Below are positions 48,067 through 59,202 of a DNA stretch of 64,000 nucleotides, one piece after another (within the stretch, counting starts at the first letter, position 1; every line of letters starts with the position of its first letter). Location of the stretch: NCBI GenBank assembly GCA_012184525.1, contig WOFQ01000031.1, positions 248,001-312,000 of the forward strand, in the 5' to 3' direction. The DNA is from Xenoacremonium recifei. Lineage: Eukaryota > Ascomycota > Sordariomycetes > Hypocreales > Nectriaceae. The notes beneath the pieces are model-generated. The model ran no database searches. It saw only the letters and a list, made by a program, of their open reading frames with translations, and was not told where the DNA came from. The position numbers were made by a program, and so were the translations under genes.

Positions 48067-49007
48067 GATCTTCTCGACTCCTGTCTCTCTCTCAAACCGC
48101 TGGTCCTACAGCGTCGTTTTATTCGTGATCGTGGTGAATGGCTTTCGCTGCGCGAGGCTCGAAGTAAACACAAGGCGCAGCGGTAAAACAATGAAGGGCA
48201 AGCGCTTCCCCAAAAGCTGTAACCATGTGAACAATGCTCCGAAACTGAGGGCGAAAGAAGGGACTGCACAAGCAAAGGCCGAAATGCGTTGTCGTGTTTT
48301 GGAGATTGGAAAGTCGTTGTTCGAGAAGTGCCGGGCAAGTGACGTCTAGGTAGGAGACAGTTTGTTGTGAAAGGCCCTAAAGCAGTCGGTTGCTGTGGGA
48401 ACACCGTAGTGCAGGCCCCTTGCCAGGGGATCCTTGTGCTGGGAGTTACAGCCTACCCTGGAGTGAAGAAAATAAATCTAAGAATCGTATTTTCAGCATC
48501 GTTGATGCGTTGAACCATACATTGCGGAGAAAATTGATGTCGCATATTCAAGAACTTCCTGATGAGTGATAATGGCTCCTCAACCGTGGAATTGTGGCGG
48601 ATGTTTATGGTGGTATGCATACATCACGACCCAATTACACATCAATAGTTGTAGCTCATATGCCAGCAAGCGAGCGGCTATCTTGCAAAAACGAGAATAA
48701 TGACTACTATTCTTCAGCATTACGTGGTTACTATTGTCCGACGTTCCATGATTACCTCGTCTCTAGCAAGAATTGACTCTATTCACCAAAGCCCCCCAGG
48801 CATCCTTTACTCGTAGCACACATGTTCCATCAAGACTACGACGCATTATCTTCTCACATCTCTCACTCAACAACATAGAAGTTACAGTCAAAAATATCCG
48901 ATTTCAGATAGTATACACCTTTTGACGCCAACCATGCAAAGTATCCCTGCCCACATCCCCCAGCCGTGCAAAATACCAGAAGCGAAATGTACCACGACGA
49001 AATCCTA
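48067..49007. other. Kinesin promoter and BuGZ 3' region
   Basis: 941 bp. No supported gene or RNA. Confidence 0.45.
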
Positions 49008-50101
49008 TCAAGTCGCTGCCGCATGGGGCGTATACGCATACCGGGGCAGCTCCGCCATCCTCTCCTCGGGGCTAACCTCCGCATCATCGTATACCATATG
49101 GGTTCTCTTTTCCCTCTTCTTCTTGTCGCCCGCGTCCTCCTCCGGCTTCTGACCGGGCTTGATGCCTGCCTCAGCCATGCGGATCAGTTGGTCGATATCG
49201 TCACCCGGCGGCGGGGCAGACCACGCGTTTCCTTGCGATGGGCGCTGCGGCAGGTTGGGCGCGTTGGGCAGGCCGGCACCAGGTCGAGGCGGGAGGGAGC
49301 TTGCTGCGTAGGGGTTGGCGCCAGGCTGGCCGGGGAACTGTTGATCGTAGGGCTGTTGCGGGGGCTGGAAGGGAGGGTTCTGCATCATTCATCAAGTCAG
49401 TCGCAAGCAATGCTTCAAAGAACGCATCAAGCCATACCGTAGACGCGGGGCTGTCAGTGCCATTGGAAGCTGGCGCACCAACAGCGCCTCCATTCGCGGC
49501 CGCATTATCTCGATTCGCCCGGAAGGCACTGAGCCTCTGCTTAAGCTCGTCGGCCGACTCGATCTTGATCTTCTTGCGGGGGTTCTTGGCCTGGCCAGGC
49601 AGCGGGTTACCAGTGGCAATTCGGCGATCCTCTTGGTCCTGGTAGAACTTCTGGATGATGCGATTGCGGTGCTGGTCGAGGATGTCCTGTGGGATACCCT
49701 CCATGCCGAAGATCTCGACCTCGAGGCCCTGTCGGTTCGGCAGCGCATTCTCGACCTGGCTGAGGTTCTCCTTGTGGACTTGGTTCATGTGCACGGAAAG
49801 ACCTGTAGTGAGCGCCTGTCAGTTTTTGTTTCGTGAATCGCATCGCATCGCGCTGGGGAGGGACTCGGATCGCACGCACCGCCAGCAGTGTTCAAGCGGC
49901 GGCCACATCGGTCGCATTTGAAGTGCTTGGCCTTCTGGTGGGAGATGAGCAGCTTCAGATCTTCGAAATCTCGTTCGCCTGTCATCCATCGCGTTAGTCA
50001 GAGCAGGCCGAGCTGCGGAAAACGGGAATCGCACAGTAGTAGCACCACGGCCGACCGAGGATTTCCTCGATATCGGGGTGTCCGCGCTTCTTCTTGCCCA
50101 T
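49008..50101 (-). CDS. C2H2 zinc-finger protein, BuGZ/ZNF207 homologue
   Basis: Exons 50101-50035, 49978-49880, 49802-49438 and 49379-49008 give 300 residues. In animals BuGZ binds microtubules and Bub3 and helps chromosome alignment and splicing. The fungal role is inferred. The N-terminus MGKKKRGHPDIEEILGRPWC leads into two C2H2 fingers, CYYCERDF...HQKAKH and CDRCGRRLNTAGGLSVHMNQVH, each interrupted by an intron in the gene. The middle is charged, and the C-terminal half is proline/glutamine-rich and low in complexity, as in the animal protein. I did not find a clear Bub3-binding GLEBS motif. Donors are GTGCGA, GTGCGT and GTATGG. It lies beside kinesin-8, another mitotic gene, possibly by chance. 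Confidence 0.9.
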
Positions 50102-50918
50102 GATGTCAAACCTAGCAGGTCAGCGCAGCACAAAGAAGCAGTTTCAGTGGGCTTGACAGCGGATTGAGACGTTGAGACGTTGACAGAATCGCAGGATTGC
50201 GATTGCAATGTTGGAGTTCGCGCGCGCTGCACCTTCCGGGGTTGAAGCTGCGTCGGCAATTCCTCGGTTGAAATCCGACCTCATGCCTGATCGCGCACTG
50301 TGGGTGACTGAGGCTGCACAAACCCAACCAGCACGACGGTGACCTGGGATAACGTCGCCTGATTATAGAATGTGCAAAAATGTGACCTCTCATCTCACTC
50401 AAATCCACCCTTTCATTCACTTTGGTTGTAGGGAGACAATGGAAAAGAAGGGTTCCTGTTCTCCTGCTATCTCGCAAGGCTCCGAGCAATCCCCCCTGAA
50501 CAAACATGTGGTCATCTATGCTGCTGGTTTCCATTATTCGGATACTCACCGCAATCAACGCTTGGGCTCTTCTCAATATAGGTGCCACGCGCGCATTGGC
50601 TCTCATACTCCCTCCTCCTCAGACGGGGTCAAATGACGTGTTCTGGTCGCCTCATTGCAGCATTCACCGTCGAGAGCCTTAACACAAACACTCAACGGGT
50701 TTAATCATTCAGAGTATTAAATCTCTATCAAGGAATCGATTTCGCATTACTAACTCCATTAACTCCATTACTCCGGTACTCCTGTATCGCGGTCTTTCAT
50801 GATTTGTGCCGTAGACCCAGACTCTATCGCGAACACCAGCTCACCGACTCTACCATTACTCCCAACTCTATCATTACTCTAAGCTCTACCAGTACTCCAA
50901 ACTCTATCGCAATAGACC
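50102..50918. other. BuGZ promoter and 3' region of repeat-rich Zn2Cys6 gene
   Basis: 817 bp with no supported gene. The part next to the Zn2Cys6 stop codon carries an imperfect tandem repeat. Confidence 0.5.
50848..50911. repeat. Imperfect 18-bp tandem repeat, about 3.5 copies
   Basis: Three 18-bp units start at 50848, 50866 and 50884, each beginning CTCTAYCAKTACTC. A fourth partial unit starts at 50902 (CTCTATCGCAA). A related CTCTATCGCGAA is at about 50823. The array lies just beyond the stop codon at 50919, in the predicted 3' untranslated region. Confidence 0.85.
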
Positions 50919-52095
50919 CTAACCTCTAGGTCTAGGCGCACCATGGGGCGCACCATGGGGCGCGCCGTTGGGTGTGCCGTTAGGTGCGTAGTTGGGTGCG
51001 CAGTTGGGTGCGCCGTTTGGTGCGCCATTTGATGCGCTATTCAGTGTGAACGGAAAGGGGACTCCATTGCTAGCCTGCGCTGGATCCGTCGGAGTCGGGA
51101 ATGGGGGTAGAGGAGGGCCCGGCAGTGTGAAGGTTGACGGCGGGTAGCCCGTGTTCGGTGGCAACCCTGGAGGAGGTGCTGACACCTGAAGCGACCTCGG
51201 AGTCATGGCGATTGATGCAGGTACCATCGAATCATGTGAGCCAGGCATTCCATTTGGTCGGAGATTTCCATATGGCGAATCAGTCGTATAGGTTGACGAT
51301 TGCTGCTGAGGGGCACGACTGCTGGGAAGATGAGCTGTGCCACCGTTGCCATTAACGTGGCTGGCCATGTTCCCGATGTGTTGGTTCCCGATGTGTTGGT
51401 TCCCGATGTGTTGGTTGCCGCCCGCACTCGCATGGGAGCGAGGGGCCGAACCACTCTGTACTCGCACGAGGGTATTCCCGTGATAGAGGCTTTCCGGTGA
51501 CGACTGACTAGAGCTCGTCGTCTGTGTCTGCTGCACTTGAGTGGCATTTCCGTTGGTCCTAGAGTCCGAAGTGCGGTCCAGAGGTTGCTCGCCGACAGCA
51601 AGTTCGCTTTGTTGACCTTCGACGATGTCCGGGTTCCCCCAATCAATGGCAGGGTCAAAGTTGAAGCGATGAATGCGTCTAGAAAGCACCGCTTCAAGAT
51701 TCTCTTCCAGCCTCTCGATCGCCACCCTCGCCCGCCCGAGCTCTCTGGTGACAGCCTTTCCATGACCGGCGTCGACCGGCACACCGTTCTCGATGACCAT
51801 GCACCTCTGATTCTCGTTTTCGCAAGCCACACACCCGCCTCCTTTCTTCAGAGCGAGGCATTTGATCTTCCGGGCCTATAACATCCTCGTCAATTTTGTT
51901 GAAAGTTTAGGAGAATCCAAATCCCCAACCCAGAGTTCCACCTACCTTGCAGCGGACGCAAGCACGCGTGCTCCGCTGATTTTGCAAGTAAGCATTCAAG
52001 ACCTGTGGCGTATAGTCGCTAGTTGTTTTTCGACAACGCCCGGGATGCTCCCCGTTACCTCGCGGAGGAGGCGGAGGAGGCGGAGGTTGTTCCAT
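50919..52095 (-). CDS. Zn2Cys6 protein with repeat-rich, disordered C-terminus
   Basis: Exons 52095-51946 and 51875-50919 give 368 residues. A polyproline N-terminus (EQPPPPPPPPRG) precedes a zinc cluster split by the intron, with spacing CX2CX6CX8CX2CX6C (ACVRCKARKIKC, then GGGCVACENENQRC). A short coiled-coil-like segment follows (VTRELGRARVAIERLEENLEAVL). The rest is low-complexity: three GNQHI repeats, many S, Q and P, and a terminal array of NGAP-type tetrapeptides. The usual fungal transcription factor domain is absent. It may be a DNA-binding factor with a disordered activation region. Target is unknown. Confidence 0.8.
50940..51035 (-). repeat. 12-bp coding repeat (NGAP/HGAP tetrapeptides)
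   Basis: Eight near-identical 12-bp units of the form GTTGGGTGCGCC on the plus strand encode consecutive NGAP, NCAP, NYAP, NGTP and HGAP tetrapeptides at the C-terminus of the Zn2Cys6 protein. Confidence 0.85.
51371..51415 (-). repeat. Perfect 15-bp coding repeat, three copies (GNQHI)
   Basis: TCCCGATGTGTTGGT is repeated three times without a change and encodes GNQHI pentapeptides. Absence of silent differences points to recent expansion. Confidence 0.9.
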
Positions 52096-53329
52096 AACTT
52101 CTTATATAAAGCTTCAGGCACGGCTTCAAGCAGATTCCGAGAGGTTAGGGTAATATTTCGTAATGATAAGAGTTTGTCTATGAAGTGACTCGCCTAGTAG
52201 TAAAATAGCGACAACCTGTTGGATGTGCAGGAATGCAGAGACAGTGTGCCTGCAAGAATAATGAGATAACAAGAGGGAGAGATCTGTAACTGGGAGAAGG
52301 AACGCTTTAATATCCATCCTGCCGAAAAGTGTAATGTCGTAGGGTGGAAGTAATTTTCTTGCCAGAAGGTACCAGTGACACAAGGTGCGGCAAATGTAGA
52401 CCCAAAAGGTATGATGATTTTGCCAACAGAAAGAGTTCTCTTTAAAAAAAGAGCCAATGGCCATCTCAAGATTCCTAGGGCTGAGAATCTATTGTTATGA
52501 AGCGTGTCAGGGTTAGTGTGGATGCGGACCAGGAGGCTTTACTCTGCCAGGGTGCAACTAAATCTAATTTCGACCACTACTGCGCCGGGTTACTCGTTGA
52601 GCACCCTTGCGAAGTCAAGCCTATGTGATGACCTTGTGGGAATCAGTACAGCTGTTCCTGGCCATGGCCATGTGAAAGTGGGTGTGGCTGAAGAATCTGG
52701 GCTTGATGCTCTCATTGAGGCTCTTTTTGAGGCTTCGGCAAATGCCAGCTAGTGTCGACGGCAACTAGCGATACCGGAGGGCTGCATCTCGGCATTTCCC
52801 TAAAGTTTGACTCCCGAAATGATATCAGCGAAAGGGCCGGGGAAGGTAAACTCAGGATCCGGCACGAGCTGGCAACAATCATGTGAAGGTATAAAGAACA
52901 CGAAGGAAAATCGGGTCACCTTTACCCAACCCATGATTAAACTCAACAATATCCTCTGACCCTGTGACCCCAGGTTCGGCGTGGTGTAGAAGTGTTAAGC
53001 AAGCCTTGTGGTAGATTTTGCCAGGGACAATCGTCATCGTGTGAAGACTGGATCAATCACGAGGATGACTGATGCCTAAAAGTATATTTACACTGAGACA
53101 GGGCTGAGAGTGTAAGCAGTGCGGGGATTTTTATTGGCATTGGTAAATCACCTTCGAGGTTTGCATCCGGTACGGAGTTCTTGTGTCGTGGATGTAGTCT
53201 ACAGTGTGTGTACACAGTACGCACACCCCACCAGTGAGAAAAGACCCCGCTACATTTTGATGCCTTCACCTCCGCAAATCGCCAGGCACTCACTCCAACT
53301 TCACGAGCCCTCAGCCGCCACCAACAGCC
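52096..53329. other. Gene-less stretch between Zn2Cys6 protein and Cgi121
   Basis: 1.2 kb. The plus strand near 52497-52752 has two overlapping short frames whose ends look protein-like (HGHVKVGVAEESGLDALIEALFEA), possibly a gene remnant. No family could be named. Confidence 0.4.
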
Positions 53330-54043
53330 ATGTCTCTCGAAACTCTCACGCTGGAACACCTTCCCGCGGGCTTCTCCGTGCACCTTGCTATGTTCCAGGG
53401 TGTTAAAAATGCAGCGTTCCTGCACCAGCAGCTTCTCGCCCGCAATGCTTCCTTCGAATATGCCTTCGTGGATGCCTCTGTGGTGAGTAAGCAAGCTTCG
53501 CCATTGAGGTACTCGGGTCAAGGAGCCTCAGCTGATGTGTCCTGTATAGATCATCTCTAGAGTACAGCTCTTGTCTGCCATCTTTCGCGCGTCGTGGGCT
53601 GCTGCGCAGGACTCACTCAAAACACCAAATGTTCACTCAGAGACCGTTGTTTCGCTGAGCTCATCAAGCAACGTACGCGTCATACTTCTTTGCCTGCCGG
53701 GGAAAACTTTCTAATCAGCTGATAGATTGCCGATGCTTACCGTCGATTTGGAATCTCGCCATCTACGAAAGATCTCATCGTGGTCAAGATTACCTATCCT
53801 GGTGGCGGCAGCCTAGAACCACCATCTGCCCAGCAAATATGGGATCACCTGAAAGCGAACGTTGAGGGCGAGGCTGTGAGTCCTACCGACGACGTGATTT
53901 TCTCCACCGCAGACCTACCGAAAGTACGGAAGTACTACAAGCTCAATGGGTTGAAATGGCTGGACAGCATTCAAGACAAGGAGTCGACAAGGCTGGAGAT
54001 GGAGAAGCTCATATTGGCTGCTATGGCCCTGCGCGGAGTATGA
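53330..54043 (+). CDS. cgi121: KEOPS/EKC complex subunit Cgi121 (TPRKB homologue)
   Basis: Exons 53330-53482, 53550-53672 and 53726-54043 give 197 residues, the usual size. Cgi121 binds the kinase Bud32 in the KEOPS complex, which makes the t6A modification of tRNAs reading ANN codons and affects telomeres and transcription. Family features are an N-terminal FSVHLAMFQGVKNAAFLH, VQLLSAIFRAS in the middle, RRFGISPSTKDLIVVKI, and the C-terminal VRKYYKLNGL. Introns carry GTGAGT and GTACGC donors. The first exon ends in frame at V|IISRVQ. Confidence 0.9.
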
Positions 54044-54287
54044 TGGAGTCTCACCCCCAAAAAGAGACAATGAATATTATTGCGCCGAGATCTGGCCAGT
54101 GACCCTTTGCAATGTAAGTCATATCTTCAATGTATTCATCTACCCTTGTAGGTTCTATGGCGCAGCACAACAACAATCGCTTAATCTCCGATGCCTAAAC
54201 CTTCAACACTCCAAGACTCCGAAGTAATAACCCTGATGGCAGAATCTAAACTCCCCAAAAAAACGAAATCTTTTGCATCCAGTTCGA

Positions 54288-55781
54288 TCACGCAAGACCG
54301 AAAATAGCCCTAAACCTCCTCCACAGCTCGGCGCCCATGGCATCTCGGCTACCACGGGTGCGCTGGACAGCATCTTTGTTCTCCTGCGCTCGACGAGACA
54401 GATACTTCATGCACTCTCCCGTGGTTCCCCAGACGAGATACTTGTAGGTTGGCAGTGTGGACGCTTTCTCGGCACTGGCCTGGCCGGCCTCGACCAGCTC
54501 GCAGCTGACCTCGTCGGCCATGCCCTGAAGCTGAGCGAAAGCCACGTCGCACTTGGCAGCACCGGCATCGACAAGCTCGCGGGCCTGGCGGACAGAATCG
54601 GCGTTGTGGGTGGCCAGTACAATACTAGTGGCTGGGTAAGGGCCCTCGCCCTCAACACCGTGACCCCATTGCTGAGTGATGACGCTGGTCGCAATGTCAT
54701 CATAGCAAGCGTCCGTCTGCTCCTTGGTGTCATGGAACAGCTCTCGAGGGTCTGAGCCCAAGTATGCGCCCCGGACCAATTTGACGCCCAGTGCGAAACC
54801 TTCCTTCTGCGCGATGGCGAGATGCCGTGAGATAACCTCGGGGCACTTCTTCTTGTATGCCTGGTAGGTGCCGAATATAACGGGCTCCTTGCCGCTGTTG
54901 TACTTGCGAGAAAACTCGAGAGTCCAGTCATCGATGCCATCCTGCAACATGTCCTGCTCCGCATCGAACTGCAGTCGCACACCTCGCTCGTGAGCGAGTG
55001 AGCAGATTTCATCGATGTACTTGTGGAGGGTAGGCGTAGCAGGGAGGCCTTCGCGAAGCTGAGCCAGCGCCAGACGGCCAGCTCCAGTGAACTTAACGGC
55101 CACAAAGTCTCCAGGCGAAGTCAACCGCACCGTCTCGAGCGTGCCCTCCGCCCAAGGTATTATCTCGTTCTTGATGCACTCCTCGGACTCCTGGCCAGCG
55201 GCACCGAGACCCTGGGCCTGGCTGCTTGTCAGAACAACCTCCCGCGCGTAGCAAAGAATCACGCCCGTGAAGCCGATCTTCTTGAGGTTTGCGATAGTGC
55301 TGCGGACCTCGACGGGCGACTCGCCAGCGCAGAACTGGGCGTAGAAGGTCTTCTTGAGGAAGAACCGCAGCAGGGGGTTCTTGTCCGGGTTCAGGATTGG
55401 GTTGCTGGTGTTGGCGAGGACGGCCATGATGCGCAGCGAGGGAGGGAGCAGCAGCGGCGAGGAGGAGACGATGGTGGTGGCCAGGGAGCGGAGGATCATG
55501 CTGAGAGGCAGCACCGAGAGCGGCGCTGTGCGGACGGGCGTCATGCTGGGCGGCAGAGGGTCGGCGATGGTGTTTGTTCTGCGCTCCGTGGAATGGAGGT
55601 GTCGTTTACTGTTTGTTATTGAGCTGCTGCTGCTGCTGCTGCTGTGCCGGCGCGAAGGACTCCGAGTCGAGGCGTTGTGAATCACTGCAACGGAGGGTCG
55701 CAGACAGGATATGGGAGAGACGGAACAGAGCATTGTCTGCTGCAGACGGATGTGAGGCCCTCGCCCACGCAATAGAGTCAT
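54288..55781 (-). CDS. put1: Mitochondrial proline dehydrogenase (Put1)
   Basis: This intronless gene encodes 497 residues. The flavoenzyme oxidises proline to pyrroline-5-carboxylate in the mitochondrion, the first step in use of proline as a nitrogen source. The FAD-binding barrel shows VAVKFTGAGR, LQFDAEQD, GVKLVRGAYL and VLATHNADS. The proline-binding YLSRRAQEN motif is near the C-terminus. The first 75 residues are rich in R and S and lack acidic residues until late, a mitochondrial presequence. Seven AGC triplets (near 55623-55644) give a serine run there. The start codon at 55781 is the first ATG of the frame. Confidence 0.95.
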   Translation of the reverse strand: MTLLRGRGPHIRLQQTMLCSVSPISCLRPSVAVIHNASTRSPSRRHSSSSSSSSITNSKRHLHSTERRTNTIADPLPPSMTPVRTAPLSVLPLSMILRSLATTIVSSSPLLLPPSLRIMAVLANTSNPILNPDKNPLLRFFLKKTFYAQFCAGESPVEVRSTIANLKKIGFTGVILCYAREVVLTSSQAQGLGAAGQESEECIKNEIIPWAEGTLETVRLTSPGDFVAVKFTGAGRLALAQLREGLPATPTLHKYIDEICSLAHERGVRLQFDAEQDMLQDGIDDWTLEFSRKYNSGKEPVIFGTYQAYKKKCPEVISRHLAIAQKEGFALGVKLVRGAYLGSDPRELFHDTKEQTDACYDDIATSVITQQWGHGVEGEGPYPATSIVLATHNADSVRQARELVDAGAAKCDVAFAQLQGMADEVSCELVEAGQASAEKASTLPTYKYLVWGTTGECMKYLSRRAQENKDAVQRTRGSRDAMGAELWRRFRAIFGLA

Positions 55782-56736
55782 TGTGAAAAACTGTACAGTT
55801 TGTGATAATGCAACAAAGAGAATCAGGAGGTTGCTGTAGGTGTATGATGTATGAGGTGCTCACTCGATAAGCGCGGATCGACGAAGGGCAGTTATCAGAG
55901 GAGGAGTGACGTTTGCGGCGGAACGTGCCGAGCAGCGAATTATAGGAATTGAGACACTATCAACACAGACACCCTCCTCGGCACACGTCGGACAAAGGGG
56001 AAGCGCGAGTCTTATAGTGACAGACACGAGTTATCTATCGGGGGAAACCTGCCATTATCGGCGCCGCCTCGCAACCACATCATGGCAGTGGTGGCCAGAC
56101 AGGAAACTGAGCTTCATTCAATATACCTTCACAAGCCGCCCGCCATCGCGCCTGTTCGAGTCGTCCAGCCAGGCCAATGCTCCACCGCGCGCTCTGCCAG
56201 ACCCTCTAATTGCTTCTAAATCATCCAGCAAGCTGCTCCCGCGCCTCCGCATTGGCCGAAGGCGCCCCAAGTTGCCGGCGCTGGCGATGCTGGTATGGGC
56301 CTTATCTCGCATCACGTGGGCTCCCTGTTGATAAGTTGCAGGCCAAGCAGGGAGAAACGCCGCGTTTAGCCGTGGGTGGGGGTTTTGTCTGGGAGTGCCT
56401 TAGTCAGGAATGGCTGGTTGGGAGCGACGGTGATTGGCCGGGGCCTTGCGATTCTCCGATGCCGGGTTCAACATTGACAGCTCGCCCGGTCTGGGGGCTT
56501 CGACAGGCATTTCAGCGCCCCGACTCCCGGTCACGAGGACGACTCTTCGCCGCTGCTCGCTGAGGATTGTCGATATGGGGCGCTGCTAGCAGTCCGCGAA
56601 ATCCCACGATCCAGGGTCGCTGAGCCTCTCCCGCCCTCACCATTAGTCAAGGGGCAGCGCCAGCGCGCATGGCATCGGCCAGCGGGAGAGGCGTCTGGAC
56701 GGGCCCCTAGCCCAGCGAGTCCACCGACTCTGACTC
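55782..56736. other. put1 promoter region
   Basis: 955 bp upstream of put1 with no supported gene. Open frames here lack ATG starts or domains. Confidence 0.5.
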
Positions 56737-57507
56737 TCACGGAGCTGGTTGGCTGCCCTGCTCGTCTAGGTGGGACGGCGACGACTTTCTGGAGCGCCGC
56801 TTGATGAACTCGACGTAGCCGATCGGTCTGCCTCGGGCTAAGCCGACGAGGTCCTGGACACCGCCGTAGACGAGGCCAAACAGGAACCCGAATCGGGCAG
56901 TGCGTGCAGCTGTTGTGAGGGAGAGTCGATCTAGACGCGGACGCCGATAGTCGGCCCTGGTTAGCAGAGTGGCCCCAGATCCAGATAATGTCTATCCGCT
57001 GCTTTCCATGCTCGAGCCAGAGACACTCGCCAGAAGCAACGAGAGCAGTGGTGTCGCAAAGGTTTGTGTCGGGAATATCGTCAACTCACGCCAGAGAGAA
57101 AAGGCCCCCGCCACAGTCAGTGTCGCAATCGTCGTGGAGAACATGTCGCTGGCGCCGCGGTACCGGTCGACAGTGCTCTCGAGCGACAGCGCGACGAAGC
57201 TCCAGAAGCCCGTCTTGGCCGCCATGCGGAAGCCCTCGCGGATGCCGCCCTGCATGGCATGGTAGTTCTTGGACTTGTGGTAAAAGTACCAGCCGGTCGT
57301 CGTGTCGGGCATCTTGTGCGCGTGCTCAGCTCGGAAGCGCAGTTGCGCCATCTGTCCGCCCTGCGTGGCGCCCAGGCCGAAGCCGATGATCGAGGACGAC
57401 AGGGTGCCGAGGAAGAGACGACTTGGTGTCGGGATCGAGAGGCGCGGGTGAGGTTCGTATTCGTTCAAGGCCTCGTAGGGAGACGGGGGTTCTGAGGGTA
57501 TCGCCAT
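56737..57507 (-). CDS. Small multi-span membrane protein, Tim17/22/23-like
   Basis: Exons 57507-57090 and 56930-56737 join to 203 residues. Four moderately hydrophobic, glycine-rich segments are visible: LFLGTLSSSIIGFGLGATQGG, TGFWSFVALSLESTVDRYR, TIATLTVAGAFSLW and ARFGFLFGLVYGGVQDLVG. This pattern, with the central GFWSF...E...R, matches the Tim17/Tim22/Tim23/PMP24 superfamily, so a mitochondrial (or peroxisomal) inner-membrane location is inferred. The acceptor at 56931 (TCTAG) was chosen because the nearer CAG at about 56960 puts a stop in frame. Its join gives SLW-HRLSLTTAARTARFG, as expected for the family. The basic C-terminal tail reads KRRSRKSSP. Function unknown. Confidence 0.75.
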
Positions 57508-58011
57508 CGTCGGGGGAGGGGGGTTCCGTGGAAAGGAGCGCCGTTGAAATTGACGTATTGCGCCCCTAAGGCGTCGATTGCGGCTTTTCTAGCTCGTCCA
57601 AAGCTCACCTCAGCATCATGCCATGAAGAAAACGATGGTGCTGGGAATACTCTATTCCGCACAGTGTTATTTGACCTTGTGCACGGAGTTTTTGCACCGT
57701 ATCATTTCCGGTCCTTATATTCCCAAAGCTGCCTTACATCTTGATCAACTTTTTAGGCCAAACTAATTTTTTACACAAACTATCCCTTATGACAGCGCGG
57801 TTGTGTGTAGGGAGCTACAATCATTTAATCTATATGGACTATTGTTTGAAGAGCCTGTTCTACATGACATGGTTGCAGCAAACCACTTTACGCGCTCTCA
57901 CGTGACGTCGCGCTGTGATGCCCCGCCATTCAAGGCCGCCCCTCGAAACTCAGTGAAACCTTCAGCTTCGCTATTGTTCGCCTGTGTGTAGTCCTCACCA
58001 AAACATTCATA
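57508..58011. promoter_or_regulatory. Divergent promoter, AT-rich centre
   Basis: 504 bp between the Tim17-like gene and the conserved unknown gene. It contains ACGTGACGTC (57899-57908), an ATF/CREB-like site, close to the latter. Confidence 0.45.
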
Positions 58012-58486
58012 ATGGTATGTTACCCCTTTCCAAGACTCACGCTGAGGCTTCTGCACTACCTCCTGGATACTTGCTTACATGGAATAGACCGAGGTGGATG
58101 ACGCGCACATCTCCGTGCGGTTCAAGCACGGCATTCACACCATCTACCTCTTTGTCGACGCACAAGCGCCCTTCTCAGATATCTCAACAGAGCTGGTCGA
58201 GTGCTTACGGGAACGATATCCGGATGGATTGACAACAAGCATTGCTCCTCCGAAATCGGTGACTCTGGCTGAAAATGCAAAGCTCGTCTACGGAGTTTTG
58301 AACGTTCCCAACGATGTGTCACGAGGCTGGAAGAAGCTCAACACTGCGAACGGGGAGAGCTCGCCAACGAAACTCAATCTGAAGAACAACAGCATGGTTG
58401 CATTTGCGGTGGTCGACGATGAGGACGAGGAGGTTGTGTTTGAGGTTGAGTGGCCGAGAGAAGATGAGGACTTGTATGAGGCTTGA
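58012..58486 (+). CDS. Conserved fungal protein of unknown function with ATG-only first exon
   Basis: The start codon alone (58012-58014) forms the first coding exon. After a 73-bp intron (GTATGT...ATAG) the second exon, 58088-58486, supplies the rest, giving 133 residues. Without this join the frame has no ATG near its N-terminus. The sequence has a beta-rich, ubiquitin-like look: ISVRFKHGIHTIYLFVDAQAPFSDI, then LRERYPDGLTTS, and an acidic end (DDEDEEVVFEVEWPREDED). I recognise it as conserved among filamentous ascomycetes but know of no assigned function. Confidence 0.78.
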
Positions 58487-59202
58487 TCATCAAACGCCGA
58501 GACCGCCATTTTCGACAAACATACAACGGAGATACATATTTTGATTCGAAAAATCTACCATAACAAGGCGTTTGGAAGGGGCATGTGATCTCGTTGGCAC
58601 CCTAGTCATTGATCGAAGGCCAGGGTTGGATGAGGAATGCAAGGTGCACATTTCTGTTTTAGCATTGGATGACCCGGGACGTTCCCAATTGTGGCTATTC
58701 AGATTTGAAGTTTGGGATTTAGTTTCATAATAAATCGAGGAAAAGGCCCATGATCATGAGATGGTTCGTATCTCGATTTTCTGCTGTACCGCCAGTGAGT
58801 GGTGGTCAACTTAAAGCCGATGGCGCTGATCCATGCCAGGGGCAGTGGTGGCGGCATCCTCGGGAGCGCCTCAATCCTACTGAGCCCAAGACACCTGAAC
58901 CTCAATTGAAACGCTTCACTGTATGTCTCGCACTTCCATTCGCTTATAATTTCTATTTATAATTTGCCACTGTCCGACTTTCAAGGGCAAAGACCAAGAC
59001 TCAGGGGCTGGTTTAATGCAAGGGTCTGACTAAGCGAAGCGACGCGCCCGGCACGTGTCGTCAAGCCAGATCCAGCGAGGCCCCTTTCTGCAAGAATTCG
59101 TCCCTCCACGATTCCGGCTCGCAACTTCACCAGCGTCGACCACGATTCTCCCGGACGTCTCGCATTCCGTCTTCAGACCGTCTCGCACATGCGGCTGGCC
59201 AC
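58487..59202. other. Intergenic stretch upstream of Ted1-like gene
   Basis: 716 bp, nothing supported beyond promoter sequence. Confidence 0.5.

Noticed and set aside
55023..55680. Plus-strand frame of about 200 residues opposite put1
   Set aside because: Antisense to the proline dehydrogenase barrel. Composition follows complementary codons.
55906..56563. Two overlapping plus-strand frames in the put1 upstream region
   Set aside because: No ATG at the start of the first, no domains and no splice support.
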